A DNA stretch of 64,000 nt from Halanaerobiales bacterium. Lineage in GTDB: Bacteria > Bacillota > Halanaerobiia > Halanaerobiales > Halanaerobiaceae. How positions within the stretch are numbered: the first letter of the stretch is position 1; the number at the start of each line of letters is the position of its first letter. The stretch spans positions 1 through 64,000 of the forward strand of contig JADQBT010000018.1 of NCBI GenBank assembly GCA_016278485.1, read 5' to 3'. Of this stretch, positions 36,883 to 46,033 are shown one piece after another. A model generated the notes under the pieces. That model was not told the DNA's origin and did no database searches. It saw only the letters and a list, made by a program, of their open reading frames with translations. The translations under genes were made by a program, and so were the position numbers.

Positions 36883-37866
36883 ATGGATTCTATATATATA
36901 TATTCTTTAATTAGTATGGGAGGTCTGGCTGCATTACTAGCAGCAGGATTGGGTTTTGCGGCTACAAAGTTTCAGGTTGAGCAAGATCCACGCATAGATC
37001 AAGTAGAAGAGGTATTACCAAGTGCAAATTGTGGTGCTTGTGGTTATGCAGGCTGTGCCAGTTTTGCTGAAGCTGTAGTTAAAGGTGATGCTCCGGTTAA
37101 CGGATGCCCAGTTGGCGGTGAGACAGTTGCAAAAAATGTTGCTGATATCCTTGGCACAGAAGCTGGTAAATCAGATCAAGAAGTTGCCCAACTACTTTGT
37201 GGTGGAGGCAATAAAGAGACAAGACAGAAGGGAAAATACCAGGGGATTAAAACTTGTAATGCGGCAAATACTGTCAATGGTGGAACAAAGTTATGCGAAT
37301 ATAGCTGTATGGGTTTTGGTGATTGTGAGGCTGTCTGTCCTTTTGATGCAATAACTATGAGTGAAAATGGTCTACCTATCATTGATCCAGAAAAATGTAC
37401 AGCTTGTGGAAAATGTGTGACTGAATGTCCTAAAAACATTATTTTACTTGCTCCATTATCAGCGCAAAATCATATTCGTTGTTCTTCACATAGTCCTGGC
37501 AAAGAGGTTAGGAAAATTTGTGAAGTAGGTTGTATAGGCTGTGGTATCTGTGTTAGAACCTGCCCAGTTGATGCAATTGAAATGCAAGATAATTTAGCGG
37601 TTATTGATTATGATAAGTGTGTTAATTGTGGTCTCTGTGCTGAAAAATGTCCTACTGGTACAATCGAGTTTAATGGTAAATTGATTGAACATGTTGAAAT
37701 TAATGATAAATGTGTAGGCTGTACATTATGTGCTAAAGCTTGTCCTGTGGATGCTATTTCTGGTGAACTTAAAGAACAACATGAGATTGACCAGGAAAAA
37801 TGTATTCAATGTGGACTTTGTTACGAAGCTTGTAATGTAGATGCAGTTGATCTTGAGTATAAATAA
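36883..37866 (+). CDS. rnfB: Rnf complex subunit RnfB
   Basis: Ferredoxin-accepting subunit. One N-terminal membrane segment (about residues 5-25) is followed by the NCGACGYAGCASFAEAV cluster domain (about 49-65) and then six ferredoxin-type cysteine sets (for example CTACGKCVTECP, CIGCGICVRTCP, CVNCGLCAEKCP, CVGCTLCAKACP, CIQCGLCYEACN), the long clostridial form. 327 residues. It is last in the operon, with a strong terminator after it. The ribosome site is 12 bases before the ATG, rather far. Confidence 0.95.
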   Translation: MDSIYIYSLISMGGLAALLAAGLGFAATKFQVEQDPRIDQVEEVLPSANCGACGYAGCASFAEAVVKGDAPVNGCPVGGETVAKNVADILGTEAGKSDQEVAQLLCGGGNKETRQKGKYQGIKTCNAANTVNGGTKLCEYSCMGFGDCEAVCPFDAITMSENGLPIIDPEKCTACGKCVTECPKNIILLAPLSAQNHIRCSSHSPGKEVRKICEVGCIGCGICVRTCPVDAIEMQDNLAVIDYDKCVNCGLCAEKCPTGTIEFNGKLIEHVEINDKCVGCTLCAKACPVDAISGELKEQHEIDQEKCIQCGLCYEACNVDAVDLEYK

Positions 37867-37879
37867 AATATTTTAAATA

Positions 37880-37917
37880 AAAGCCCGGTTTTCTTTTTCT
37901 AGAAAACCGGGCTTTTT
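37880..37917 (+). terminator. Rho-independent terminator after the rnf operon
   Basis: AAGCCCGGTTTTCT pairs perfectly with AGAAAACCGGGCTT over 14 bases with a short T-rich loop, followed by T run. One of the strongest terminators in the window. Confidence 0.95.
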
Positions 37918-38161
37918 AATGTTATATAGCTAAGGTTACTGAACTATTTAGAGCAATGAAATCATTGGTTTATTAATTATATTAAGAAACTGCTTAATAA
38001 TTGTGATGGGAGTTTTAATAATGAGCAAGTATGGAGTAAGTGAGTGAATGAATAGGGTGTATTTTGTCTGAGCAAAGCGAGTTTAATACACCCCATGAGC
38101 GAGCTAAACGGAATACTGAGTGAATTATTTGCGACTGAACAAATTCATTAAGGCAGTTTAT
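37918..38161. other. Non-coding region with inverted repeats
   Basis: No gene is visible in this stretch. Two inverted repeats stand out: GGGTGTATT (38055-38063) with AATACACCC (38085-38093), and TGAATT (38121-38126) with AATTCA (38142-38147). Repeated GAGCGAG/GAGTGA-like words lie between. It leads straight into the second copy of the 55-bp repeat and may be a small mobile or repetitive element, or its remnant. Confidence 0.5.
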
Positions 38162-38216
38162 TTAATAATTACAAAAAGGGAGTCTTCTCTAAATCCAAAA
38201 GTAACTTGACACTATC
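38162..38216. repeat. 55-bp dispersed repeat, copy 2
   Basis: Matches 1-55 at 54 of 55 bases (A instead of G at 38200). It lies 16 bases before the -35 element of the next promoter and after a hairpin-rich non-coding stretch. No transposase is near. Confidence 0.85.
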
Positions 38217-38232
38217 GTGCCTGCACCTATGA

Positions 38233-38261
38233 TGGACATCAGACAAAAAAGATGTTAAAAT
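38233..38261 (+). promoter_or_regulatory. Promoter of the NusG-II/apbE unit
   Basis: TGGACA (38233-38238), 17-base spacer, TAAAAT (38256-38261), 30 bases before the coding start. The same -35 sequence is used at 62 and 25905. Confidence 0.6.
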
Positions 38262-38291
38262 GATATTTGATAGACAAAATCAAGTTTATAA

Positions 38292-38714
38292 GTGGTGAAT
38301 ACAGTGAAAATATTGGATTATTTTACCTTTTATGATAAAATACTTATAGCTGGAATTGTTTTATTTAGTCTAATTATTATTTTTGCTCCACTTGGATTTA
38401 TGGCTGAAAATTATGATGAAGATGAATTAATAATTGTCATTAAATCTGGGTCGAAGACTGTAAAAAGAATTCCAATGGTTAAAACTTATGAAAAAACTCA
38501 ATTAGTTGAAGCTGCAGGTCCGCTTGGTATAAGTATAATTGAGGCAGAACAAGGTCGTGTCAGGTTATTGGAAGCACCTGAGGAAGATCCACAAAAAATC
38601 TGTGAAAAGACTGGTTGGATTTCAGAACCAGGCCCAGTTATTATTTGTGTACCAAATCAGATTAGCATCTGGATAGAGACTAGTGAAGGAGATCTAGATG
38701 GAATTACCTGGTAG
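38292..38714 (+). CDS. NusG domain II-containing protein
   Basis: A 140-residue protein with one N-terminal membrane segment (about residues 16-36) and an outer domain of the NusG_II type (about 45-140), with VVKSGS-like start IIVIKSGSKT and a conserved pair of cysteines (CEKTGWISEPGPVIIC, about 106-121). Such proteins often sit beside ApbE, Gx transporter and Rnf genes in clostridia; their role is unknown. It starts at GTG and overlaps apbE by 17 bases. Confidence 0.82.
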   Translation: MVNTVKILDYFTFYDKILIAGIVLFSLIIIFAPLGFMAENYDEDELIIVIKSGSKTVKRIPMVKTYEKTQLVEAAGPLGISIIEAEQGRVRLLEAPEEDPQKICEKTGWISEPGPVIICVPNQISIWIETSEGDLDGITW

Positions 38715-39732
38715 ATGGAAGAAAATTATTATATTAATATTTTTAGTTGTTTTAATCCTGATAAGCAGTTTATATTATAATCAAGTTAGTAAATCTGATT
38801 ATTATGAAGTAACAACTTATTTTATGAATACTGTTGTCCAAATTAAAGTGGAATATCGATCTGAAGTAAAGGCTGAACTTAACCAGATAATTAATATTTT
38901 GAAAAATCAAGCAGAACAGTTTGACAGATACCAGGCTTTTAGTTTGGTTAGTAAGATTAATCAGGCCGAGGGTAAAAAAGTAGAGATAAATAAAAGTTTA
39001 GCTGAAATAATATTAACAACCAAACAATATTATTATCTTTTAAATGGATCTTTTGATATTACTATTGCTCCTTTATTAGATCTTTGGGGCTTTGGAAAAG
39101 ATAGTAGAAATACAGTGCCAAGTCAAGCAGAAATTAGATCTGTTTTAGAATTAGTAAATTTTGAACAGGTTGAAATTACTAAAGAAAACAAAAAGTATTT
39201 TTTAAAGCTTGCTCCCGGGCAAAAGATTGATCTAGGTGGAATTGCAAAAGGATTTATTGTTGATCAGGCAGTTCAGCTTTTAGAAGAAGCAGGATATCAG
39301 CATGTTTTTGTTAATGCAGGCGGTAATATTAAAGTTTCTGGCAAAAAAATAGATGGAACTTCCTGGCAGATTGGGATAAGGTTACCTAAAGGGGAACAGC
39401 CTTTGACTAGTCAACCCGTTCTAAAATTAACAAGAGGAGCAGTGGCCACTTCTGGTGATTATGAGCGTTATTTTGAAGTAGATGGCAAAAAGTATTCGCA
39501 TTTAATTAATCCGAAAACTGGCTATCCAGCCGATGAATTAAGGTCTGTAACAGTCTATGCTGAACAGGCTTTGATAGCTGATCTTTTATCAACTGCTCTT
39601 TTTATGTTAGAACCTGCAAGAGCGATAGAGATAGTAAGTAAGATTGAAGGAGTAGAAGTATTTATAATTGGGAAAGACCGGTTTTGGAAAAGTAACAAAT
39701 TTGATTATTTTTCGGCAAAGAAAAGGGAATAA
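38698..39732 (+). CDS. apbE: FAD:protein FMN transferase ApbE
   Basis: Attaches FMN from FAD to threonine in target proteins such as RnfD and RnfG. The 344 residues carry an N-terminal membrane or signal segment (about 10-26), GGIAKGFIVDQAV (about 181-193), NAGGNIKVSG (about 206-215) and HLINPKTGYP (about 268-277), the family FAD/Mg sites. It is placed right after the rnf operon in its own unit, which fits flavinylation of Rnf outside the membrane. Confidence 0.93.
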   Translation: MELPGRWKKIIILIFLVVLILISSLYYNQVSKSDYYEVTTYFMNTVVQIKVEYRSEVKAELNQIINILKNQAEQFDRYQAFSLVSKINQAEGKKVEINKSLAEIILTTKQYYYLLNGSFDITIAPLLDLWGFGKDSRNTVPSQAEIRSVLELVNFEQVEITKENKKYFLKLAPGQKIDLGGIAKGFIVDQAVQLLEEAGYQHVFVNAGGNIKVSGKKIDGTSWQIGIRLPKGEQPLTSQPVLKLTRGAVATSGDYERYFEVDGKKYSHLINPKTGYPADELRSVTVYAEQALIADLLSTALFMLEPARAIEIVSKIEGVEVFIIGKDRFWKSNKFDYFSAKKRE

Positions 39733-39756
39733 TTAGTGCAAACTGATTAAAGGATT

Positions 39757-39785
39757 TTAACTCCTTATCTTGAATTTTATATAAT
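39757..39785 (+). promoter_or_regulatory. Candidate promoter before the Gx transporter
   Basis: TTAACT (39757-39762), 17-base spacer, TATAAT (39780-39785), 29 bases before the start codon. The -35 is weak. Confidence 0.45.
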
Positions 39786-39814
39786 ACGGCATCTATTGTA
39801 AAGAAGGGCTTTTT

Positions 39815-40333
39815 ATGAATAAAACTCGAAAAATTGTAATCGTTGGTTTATTAGTATCATTAGGTTTGATTTTACATTTTGTAGAAACAATGCTTCCTAT
39901 GACAGCAATTGTTCCGGGAGCAAAGCTGGGGTTGGCTAATATTGTTAGCTTACTAGGTATTGTATTTTTTGGTTTTAGCGGTGGGTTGCAGATTGTTTTA
40001 TTAAGAATTATCCTGGGCTCACTACTGGCCGGGACTTTTATGACAATTAATTTTTATCTGAGTTTTTCTGGTGGATTGTTAAGCTTTCTAGTTATGTATG
40101 TTGCTTATCGTTATGCAAGCAACAAGTTTAGTTTAATTGGAGTTAGCGTGTTAGGAGCATTTTTTCATAATACAGGACAGATTATAGTGGCTGCATATGT
40201 CATTTCGAATTCGGCTATATTTTATTATTTACCTTTCTTAACTTTACTTGCAATACCCACTGGTATCGGAGTAGGTTTAGTAAGTTATTTTACTGCTGAT
40301 TATCTGCCCAAAGAGATTTCAGGAGGTGTTTAG
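39815..40333 (+). CDS. Gx transporter family protein (HepS-like)
   Basis: A 172-residue membrane protein with five or six hydrophobic segments, of the family annotated as Gx transporter or heptaprenyl diphosphate synthase component I. PGAKLGLANIVSLLGIVFFG (about 30-49) and GAFFHNTGQI (about 112-121) are its markers. The family resembles the substrate-binding part of ECF transporters. It often lies by NusG-II and ApbE genes; substrate unknown. Confidence 0.85.
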   Translation: MNKTRKIVIVGLLVSLGLILHFVETMLPMTAIVPGAKLGLANIVSLLGIVFFGFSGGLQIVLLRIILGSLLAGTFMTINFYLSFSGGLLSFLVMYVAYRYASNKFSLIGVSVLGAFFHNTGQIIVAAYVISNSAIFYYLPFLTLLAIPTGIGVGLVSYFTADYLPKEISGGV

Positions 40334-40335
40334 GC

Positions 40336-40911
40336 ATGTCAAAGTTAGTTTTGGCATCAGCTTCACCCAGGAGAGAAGAATTATTAAAGCAGTTAAAACT
40401 AAAATTTACTGTTGTACCAGGTAGGATTGATGAATCTTTAGATGATGGTCTTTTGCCTGTTGAAATGGTTGAAAAATTAGCTCAGAAAAAAATACTTAAA
40501 GTAGCTAATTTGGTTGAAGATGCAGTAATTATTGCAGCTGATACAATAGTAGTTTTCAATAATAAGATATTAGGAAAACCAGCCGATCATAATGAAGCTA
40601 AGAAGATGTTAGAGATGTTACAAGGGAAAGAACATCAAGTTTTTACTAGTATAGCAATTTATCAGACAAATGATAAAAAAATGTTAGTAAAGCATGATCA
40701 GACAACAGTTAAAATGATAGAAATAGAATTAGAAGATATTGAAAAATATATAAAAACAGGTGAACCAATGGATAAAGCAGGTGCTTATGGTATCCAGGGG
40801 ATTGGTGGAATTTTCGTAGAAGAAATAAGAGGTTCATATTATACTGTTATGGGTTTACCAATTCATCTACTGACTAAGATGTTAAAAGAGTTTGCTATTG
40901 GAGTTCTATAA
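40336..40911 (+). CDS. maf: Maf family nucleotide pyrophosphatase
   Basis: Hydrolyses non-standard or excess nucleoside triphosphates (dTTP/UTP type) to monophosphates. The 191 residues have SASPRREELL at the start (about 7-16), the catalytic AADTIVVFNNKILGKP (about 67-82) and GKEHQVFTS (about 94-102). It sits just before radC and mreB, as in Bacillus. Confidence 0.94.
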   Translation: MSKLVLASASPRREELLKQLKLKFTVVPGRIDESLDDGLLPVEMVEKLAQKKILKVANLVEDAVIIAADTIVVFNNKILGKPADHNEAKKMLEMLQGKEHQVFTSIAIYQTNDKKMLVKHDQTTVKMIEIELEDIEKYIKTGEPMDKAGAYGIQGIGGIFVEEIRGSYYTVMGLPIHLLTKMLKEFAIGVL

Positions 40912-40931
40912 GAGAAAGGAGCTAAAATTTG

Positions 40932-41627
40932 ATGGGAGCCGTGGAATATAGGTTCACTATCAAAGAATTACCTGTTGAAGAGAGACCGCGCGAAAAATTA
41001 ATGCTGGATGGTGCTGTCTATTTATCAAATGCAGAATTGTTGGGCCTGATTATTGGGACGGGCAGCCGGAAGAGAACAGCTGTAGAATTAGCTCAAGATT
41101 TGATTAATTATGCAGGTGGTCTTGTAGATTTGATCGGTTTAAGTTGTGAAGAGTTAATGCAGGTTAAAGGAATTGGTCCAGCTAAGGCAGCTCAGATTAA
41201 AGCTTTACTTGAATTAAGTAATCGTTTGGTCGTTAAAAATGTTGAAGAAAAAGAGATAATACATAATCCTTCTCATGTGGCCCAACTGGTCATGAATGAG
41301 ATGCGTTATCTTGGCCAGGAGGTTTTTAAGATTATTTTACTTGATGTAAAAAATCAAGTAATTGCTATTCCAGAGATTAGTCGTGGTGGACTGGCCAGTT
41401 CCATTGTTCATCCCAGAGAAGTTTTTAAAGAAGCGATTAGAAGAAGTAGTGCGGCTATGATTTTGATTCATAATCATCCTAGTGGTATACCTGAACCGAG
41501 TAGAGATGATTTACAGATAACAAATAAATTGATTAAAACCGGTGAATTAATTGGTATTCCAGTACTAGACCATTTAATCATTGGAGATGGAATATTTTTT
41601 AGTATGAAAGAAAAAGGTATTATATGA
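40932..41627 (+). CDS. radC: RadC/JAB domain protein
   Basis: A 231-residue member of the RadC family (UPF0758). It has a helix-hairpin-helix part ([17 protein letters not shown], about residues 75-91) and a JAB/MPN metalloprotease-like domain with HNHPSG (about 180-185) and D in PSRDD. The name comes from an old claim of DNA repair, and the true role is unsettled. ATG 40932 is preferred over TTG 40929; both are plausible. It leads to mreB 19 bases later. Confidence 0.93.
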   Translation: MGAVEYRFTIKELPVEERPREKLMLDGAVYLSNAELLGLIIGTGSRKRTAVELAQDLINYAGGLVDLIGLSCEELMQVKGIGPAKAAQIKALLELSNRLVVKNVEEKEIIHNPSHVAQLVMNEMRYLGQEVFKIILLDVKNQVIAIPEISRGGLASSIVHPREVFKEAIRRSSAAMILIHNHPSGIPEPSRDDLQITNKLIKTGELIGIPVLDHLIIGDGIFFSMKEKGII

Positions 41628-41646
41628 AAGGGGAATTATATTAAAG

Positions 41647-42687
41647 ATGGTATTTAAGTTCTTAAGTGCACCTTTCTCTCGCGATATGGGAGTAGATCTC
41701 GGTACAGCGAATACACTTGTATATATTAAGGGAAAAGGGATATTAATTAGAGAACCTTCTGTTGTTGCTTTACGTGAAAATAGAACAGAAGTGCTTGCTG
41801 TTGGTGATGAGGCGAAAAAGATGATTGGTAGGACTCCGGGTAATATTATTGCCGTGCGCCCTATGAAAGATGGTGTAATAGCTGATTTTGATGTAACAGA
41901 AACAATGTTAAGATATTTCATTACTAAAGCACATAAACGTAGTCGAATGGTTCGGCCACGAATTATAATTTGCGTTCCTTCTGGAGTTACTGAAGTAGAA
42001 AAGAGAGCTGTTATTGATGCGGCCTTACATGCTGGTGCTAGAGAAGCTTATTTAATAGAAGAACCAATGGCTGCTGCAATCGGTGCAGATTTACCTGTGC
42101 ATGAGCCAACTGGTAATATGATTGTTGATATTGGTGGAGGAACAACTGAGGTAGCAGTTATCTCACTGGGAGGTATTGTTACGAGTCGTTCTATCCGAAT
42201 CGGCGGTGACGAAATGGATGCCTCGATTGTGCAATATATAAAAAGAAAATATAATTTAATGATTGGCGAAAGAACAGCTGAAGAGATAAAAATAGATATT
42301 GGTGCAGCTTATGCAGAAGAACCACAGGGTACAAAAGAAATTAGAGGAAGAGATTTAGTTAGTGGATTACCTAAGACTATTGAAATAACTGGTGAAGAGA
42401 TACAGAAAGCGCTTGAAGAACCGGTTCTTAGTATTATTGATGCTGTGAAAATGACCTTGGAAAAAACTCCGCCAGAACTTGCTTCAGACGTGATGGATCG
42501 TGGTATTATTTTGACTGGTGGTGGCGCATTATTGAAAGGTCTTGATAAATTACTGATTGCAGAAACACAGATGCCTGTTCATATTGCTGATGAACCACTT
42601 GATTGTGTTGCTAAAGGTACAGGCATTGCCCTTGAAGAGATTGATTCTCTCAAGAAGATACTGCTTACCCCTAAGAAAATTTCATAA
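41647..42687 (+). CDS. mreB: Cell-shape protein MreB
   Basis: Actin-like filament protein that guides side-wall peptidoglycan synthesis. The 346 residues show phosphate-1 [13 protein letters not shown] (about residues 14-26), phosphate-2 [13 protein letters not shown] (about 159-171) and adenosine loop [14 protein letters not shown] (about 285-298). It begins the mreB-mreC-mreD-PBP2 order and is preceded by radC. Confidence 0.96.
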   Translation: MVFKFLSAPFSRDMGVDLGTANTLVYIKGKGILIREPSVVALRENRTEVLAVGDEAKKMIGRTPGNIIAVRPMKDGVIADFDVTETMLRYFITKAHKRSRMVRPRIIICVPSGVTEVEKRAVIDAALHAGAREAYLIEEPMAAAIGADLPVHEPTGNMIVDIGGGTTEVAVISLGGIVTSRSIRIGGDEMDASIVQYIKRKYNLMIGERTAEEIKIDIGAAYAEEPQGTKEIRGRDLVSGLPKTIEITGEEIQKALEEPVLSIIDAVKMTLEKTPPELASDVMDRGIILTGGGALLKGLDKLLIAETQMPVHIADEPLDCVAKGTGIALEEIDSLKKILLTPKKIS

Positions 42688-42702
42688 CTGGAGGCGTCGT
42701 TG

Positions 42703-43533
42703 ATGCCTAATTACAATCGATCGGGAGTTATTTTAATTGTTTTACTGGTTTTGGTAGTTGCAGCATATGGTATTGTCAGTTTAACTGATTATAATATTCC
42801 TTATTTTAATATAGTTGAAAAAGGTATATATAATTTGGTATCTCCATTAATAAATTTGACAACAGGCATTTACAATACAATCAGTGATTATTGGCAGGGG
42901 ATTTTCCAATTGAATAAAATATTGGCTGAAAATGAAGAGTTGGAAAAAGATTTAGCTGCTGCTGAAAGAAAAATAAACCGTTTACAAATGCAAGCAAGGG
43001 AAAATAAAAGGTTACGCGAATTATTGGCTTTTAAAGAATTAGTTCCTTACCAAACAATGGGAGCTCGTGTTATTGGCTATGCTCCTTCACCCTGGCAAAA
43101 AAAAATGACGATTAACAAGGGAAGAGAACATGGCATTAAATTAAGAATGCCAGTTATTAGTTATAATGGTTTACTTGTGGGTAGGATTGATTATGTTGGT
43201 TCAGACTCATCGCAAATAAAACTTGTCAATGATCCAGGCTTTGTGGTGGGAGGTATCATAGAGAGTAACAATTCTCGTACAATTGGTCTTGTTAAAGGTC
43301 AACTGCAAGAAGAAAGATATAATACATTTAATAATGTTAATTGGGATGCGAAAATGGAAATAGGTGATTTAATTTTAACTTCTGGTTTATCTGATAATTA
43401 TCCAAAAGGTCTGCCAATTGGAAAAGTAAAAGAAGTTAAACAGGCTAATTATGGACTATCTCAAAAAGCTATTTTGGAATTATTTTTCGCAAATCGTACT
43501 ATTGAAGAAGTGCTTGTTATTACAGAATTTTAA
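42703..43533 (+). CDS. mreC: Cell-shape protein MreC
   Basis: Membrane-anchored partner of MreB, PBP2 and RodA. The 276 residues show one membrane segment (about 7-25), a coiled-coil (about 65-105; NEELEKDLAAAERKINRLQM) and a beta-rich outer domain (about 110-276). ATG at 42703 lies eight bases after GGAGG; TTG 42700 is less likely. Confidence 0.94.
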   Translation: MPNYNRSGVILIVLLVLVVAAYGIVSLTDYNIPYFNIVEKGIYNLVSPLINLTTGIYNTISDYWQGIFQLNKILAENEELEKDLAAAERKINRLQMQARENKRLRELLAFKELVPYQTMGARVIGYAPSPWQKKMTINKGREHGIKLRMPVISYNGLLVGRIDYVGSDSSQIKLVNDPGFVVGGIIESNNSRTIGLVKGQLQEERYNTFNNVNWDAKMEIGDLILTSGLSDNYPKGLPIGKVKEVKQANYGLSQKAILELFFANRTIEEVLVITEF

Positions 43534-43547
43534 ATGGGGAGATAGTG

Positions 43548-44039
43548 GTGAAAAGAGAGCTCCTTTATAGTATTTTAATAATTTTTTTAATTATATTACA
43601 GTTAACAATTAAGGTTTTATTACCTGATATTGGATTAGTACCTGATTTTCTCCTAATTATTACTATTATTAGTGCTATTGTTGGTGGGAGAAAACAGGGT
43701 ATGATAGCTGGTTTTTTTACTGGTATTATTCAGGATGTATTTAGCTTTGGTTCATTTGGTGTTTATACTCTTTTAAAATTATTGCTGGGTTTTGTTTTTG
43801 GTTTTATGGAAACTCACTTTTTTAGGGAGAATTTTGTCATACCACCGTTAACTGTTTTTCTTGGTACACTAATTCAAGAATTCTTAGTGATACTTTTAAA
43901 TGAAAATTTGATTTTTGCTGTCAATTATTTTTCTGTACTTATAGAAGTGATTTTACCTCTAGCTGGTATTAATGCTTTGGTGGGTTTTATCTTTTATGTG
44001 TTTTATTATTATTACGACCGGGCTGGAGGGCAGGTATAG
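43548..44039 (+). CDS. mreD: Cell-shape membrane protein MreD
   Basis: Small integral membrane protein of the elongasome, 163 residues with five or six hydrophobic segments; PDFLLIITIISAIVGGRKQGM and GFFTGIIQDVFSFGSFG are typical. GTG 43548 is chosen because GTG 43545 is only a few bases from the GGGGAG site; either is possible. It overlaps the PBP2 gene by one base (TAGTG). Confidence 0.9.
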   Translation: MKRELLYSILIIFLIILQLTIKVLLPDIGLVPDFLLIITIISAIVGGRKQGMIAGFFTGIIQDVFSFGSFGVYTLLKLLLGFVFGFMETHFFRENFVIPPLTVFLGTLIQEFLVILLNENLIFAVNYFSVLIEVILPLAGINALVGFIFYVFYYYYDRAGGQV

Positions 44040-45994
44040 TGGATAGATTCAAAGTTATTAGGATTGCTTTAGTTATTATTTTTATTTTGCTGCTTGGACG
44101 AGCAGCACAATTACAGTTGGTGCGAGGAGATTATTATCAAGAATTATCTGAGGGTAATCGAATTTCCCTTAGACCGATTAATGCACCACGTGGAAAGATA
44201 ATGGATAAAAACGGCAAAGTACTTGTGTCAAATAAACTATCCTATAATTTATACATGCTGCCAAATGAAATTCCACCGAACTTTTCACCTGATCGGCTTT
44301 TGCATACCTTAGCTAGCTTAAGTGAATTAAAGGAAACTGATCTGGTCAAAACTTACAATAAAGTAAGCAGCGGAAAAAAACTTGAACCAATTTTATTAAA
44401 AAGGCATATGACGTCAGAGCTTTTGGTTAAGGTTGAAGAAAATAAAGATTTGCTGCCAGGTATTATTGTGAAAGAAGCTAGTGTTAGAGATTATGTTTAT
44501 CCAGAGACACTATCACATGTAATAGGCTATACAGGTGAAATTAGCGAACGAGAATTAAAAGATTTAAGTGCAGCAGGATATGATTATAGTGGTGGAGATA
44601 TGATCGGTAAAACTGGTCTAGAGCGAGAATATGACCTTTATTTGGATGGCATTGAAGGTGTAGAACAGATTGAAATAAATAGTATCGGAGAAAAGGTTCA
44701 GACACTGGGTATAAAAAAACCTCGACCTGGTTATAACTTATTTTTAAATCTTGATTTTACTTTGCAAAAAGCAGTAGAAGAATTTTTAGAAAGAAGTGTC
44801 TTACAGTTAAGAGAAATGGCTGTTAAAGACGAAGATATGGCAAGTCCAACTGGAGCAGCGGCAATATTAATGGATGTTAACACAGGGTCTATCCTGGCAA
44901 TGGCAAGTGTTCCTGATTTTAGTTTAAATCTTTTTGCGAAAGGATTAAGTCAAAAGGATTATCAAAATTTAATCAATAATCCCTTTAATCCTTTATTAAA
45001 CAGAGCAACTATGGCTGCTGTACCGCCAGGTTCAATTTTTAAATTAGTTACAGGCACAGCAGCTATCGAGGAACTTGGTGTGAGAGCAGATACCAACTTT
45101 TATGATTCTTCTGGTCAATATTATCTACCAGGCTGGTCTCGGCCTTTCAATAACTGGCATTCTGGTGGAGAGGGTAACTTAGATTTCACTAAAGCAATTG
45201 CCAGATCTAATAATATTGTTTTTTATCAATTGGGATATGACCTTTATAAAAAATATGGTGGAGATAAACTACAGGAATATGCTCGTCTTTATGGTTTGGG
45301 AAGTGAAACAGGTATTGACTTACCGGGAGAAAAATCAGGGCTTGTTCCTGATGAAAAATGGAAAGAAGAAGTTTTTAACCAAGGTTGGTATCCAGGAGAT
45401 TCAGTTAATCTTTCTATAGGTCAAGGGGGATTATTGACAACCCCAATCCAATTGATTGAAATTATTGCTGCAATTGCTAATCAAGGTAAAGTTTATCGAC
45501 CTCGAATTGTGGATAAAGTGGTTAATCAAGCTGGTGATTTAATAGTAGATTTCAAGCCGGAATTGATGCATGATTTTTCGTTTGATAATAATACCCTGCA
45601 AATCTTAAAACAAGGAATGATTGAAGTAACTAATGCCAGCTATGGTACAGCATCAAGTCATTTTAATGATTTTCCCATCAAAGTTGCTGGTAAAACTGGT
45701 ACTGCACAGACTGGTACGTTTACTGCAAATCACGGTTGGTTTGGTGGTTTTGCTCCAGCAGACAATCCAGAAGTAGCTGTTTTGATTTTTCTTGAAAATG
45801 GAGGGTCAAGTTCCTACACTGTCCCCATTGCTAGAGGTATTTTCGAATATTATTTTGGGTTGGTAAATAAAAAAACTGATCGACCTCATATTTATTATCA
45901 TGCCCGACCAAATGCATCAGAAAATAAATCTGCGATGATGAAATTATTCCATGAAGTATTTAGAATCCCATTTCAGGAAGGAAATTCTAATTAA
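44039..45994 (+). CDS. mrdA: Penicillin-binding protein 2 (elongation transpeptidase)
   Basis: Cross-links side-wall peptidoglycan. One N-terminal membrane segment, a dimerisation domain (about residues 50-220) and the transpeptidase domain with active-site SIFK (Ser about 331), SNN (about 385) and KTG (about 549). The 651-residue length is normal. The start GTG overlaps the mreD stop. With RodA (47741) and MreBCD it forms the elongasome. Confidence 0.95.
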   Translation: MDRFKVIRIALVIIFILLLGRAAQLQLVRGDYYQELSEGNRISLRPINAPRGKIMDKNGKVLVSNKLSYNLYMLPNEIPPNFSPDRLLHTLASLSELKETDLVKTYNKVSSGKKLEPILLKRHMTSELLVKVEENKDLLPGIIVKEASVRDYVYPETLSHVIGYTGEISERELKDLSAAGYDYSGGDMIGKTGLEREYDLYLDGIEGVEQIEINSIGEKVQTLGIKKPRPGYNLFLNLDFTLQKAVEEFLERSVLQLREMAVKDEDMASPTGAAAILMDVNTGSILAMASVPDFSLNLFAKGLSQKDYQNLINNPFNPLLNRATMAAVPPGSIFKLVTGTAAIEELGVRADTNFYDSSGQYYLPGWSRPFNNWHSGGEGNLDFTKAIARSNNIVFYQLGYDLYKKYGGDKLQEYARLYGLGSETGIDLPGEKSGLVPDEKWKEEVFNQGWYPGDSVNLSIGQGGLLTTPIQLIEIIAAIANQGKVYRPRIVDKVVNQAGDLIVDFKPELMHDFSFDNNTLQILKQGMIEVTNASYGTASSHFNDFPIKVAGKTGTAQTGTFTANHGWFGGFAPADNPEVAVLIFLENGGSSSYTVPIARGIFEYYFGLVNKKTDRPHIYYHARPNASENKSAMMKLFHEVFRIPFQEGNSN

Positions 45995-46033
45995 ACAGAG
46001 AATATATAACTATTGAAGAGGGTGAATAAACTA

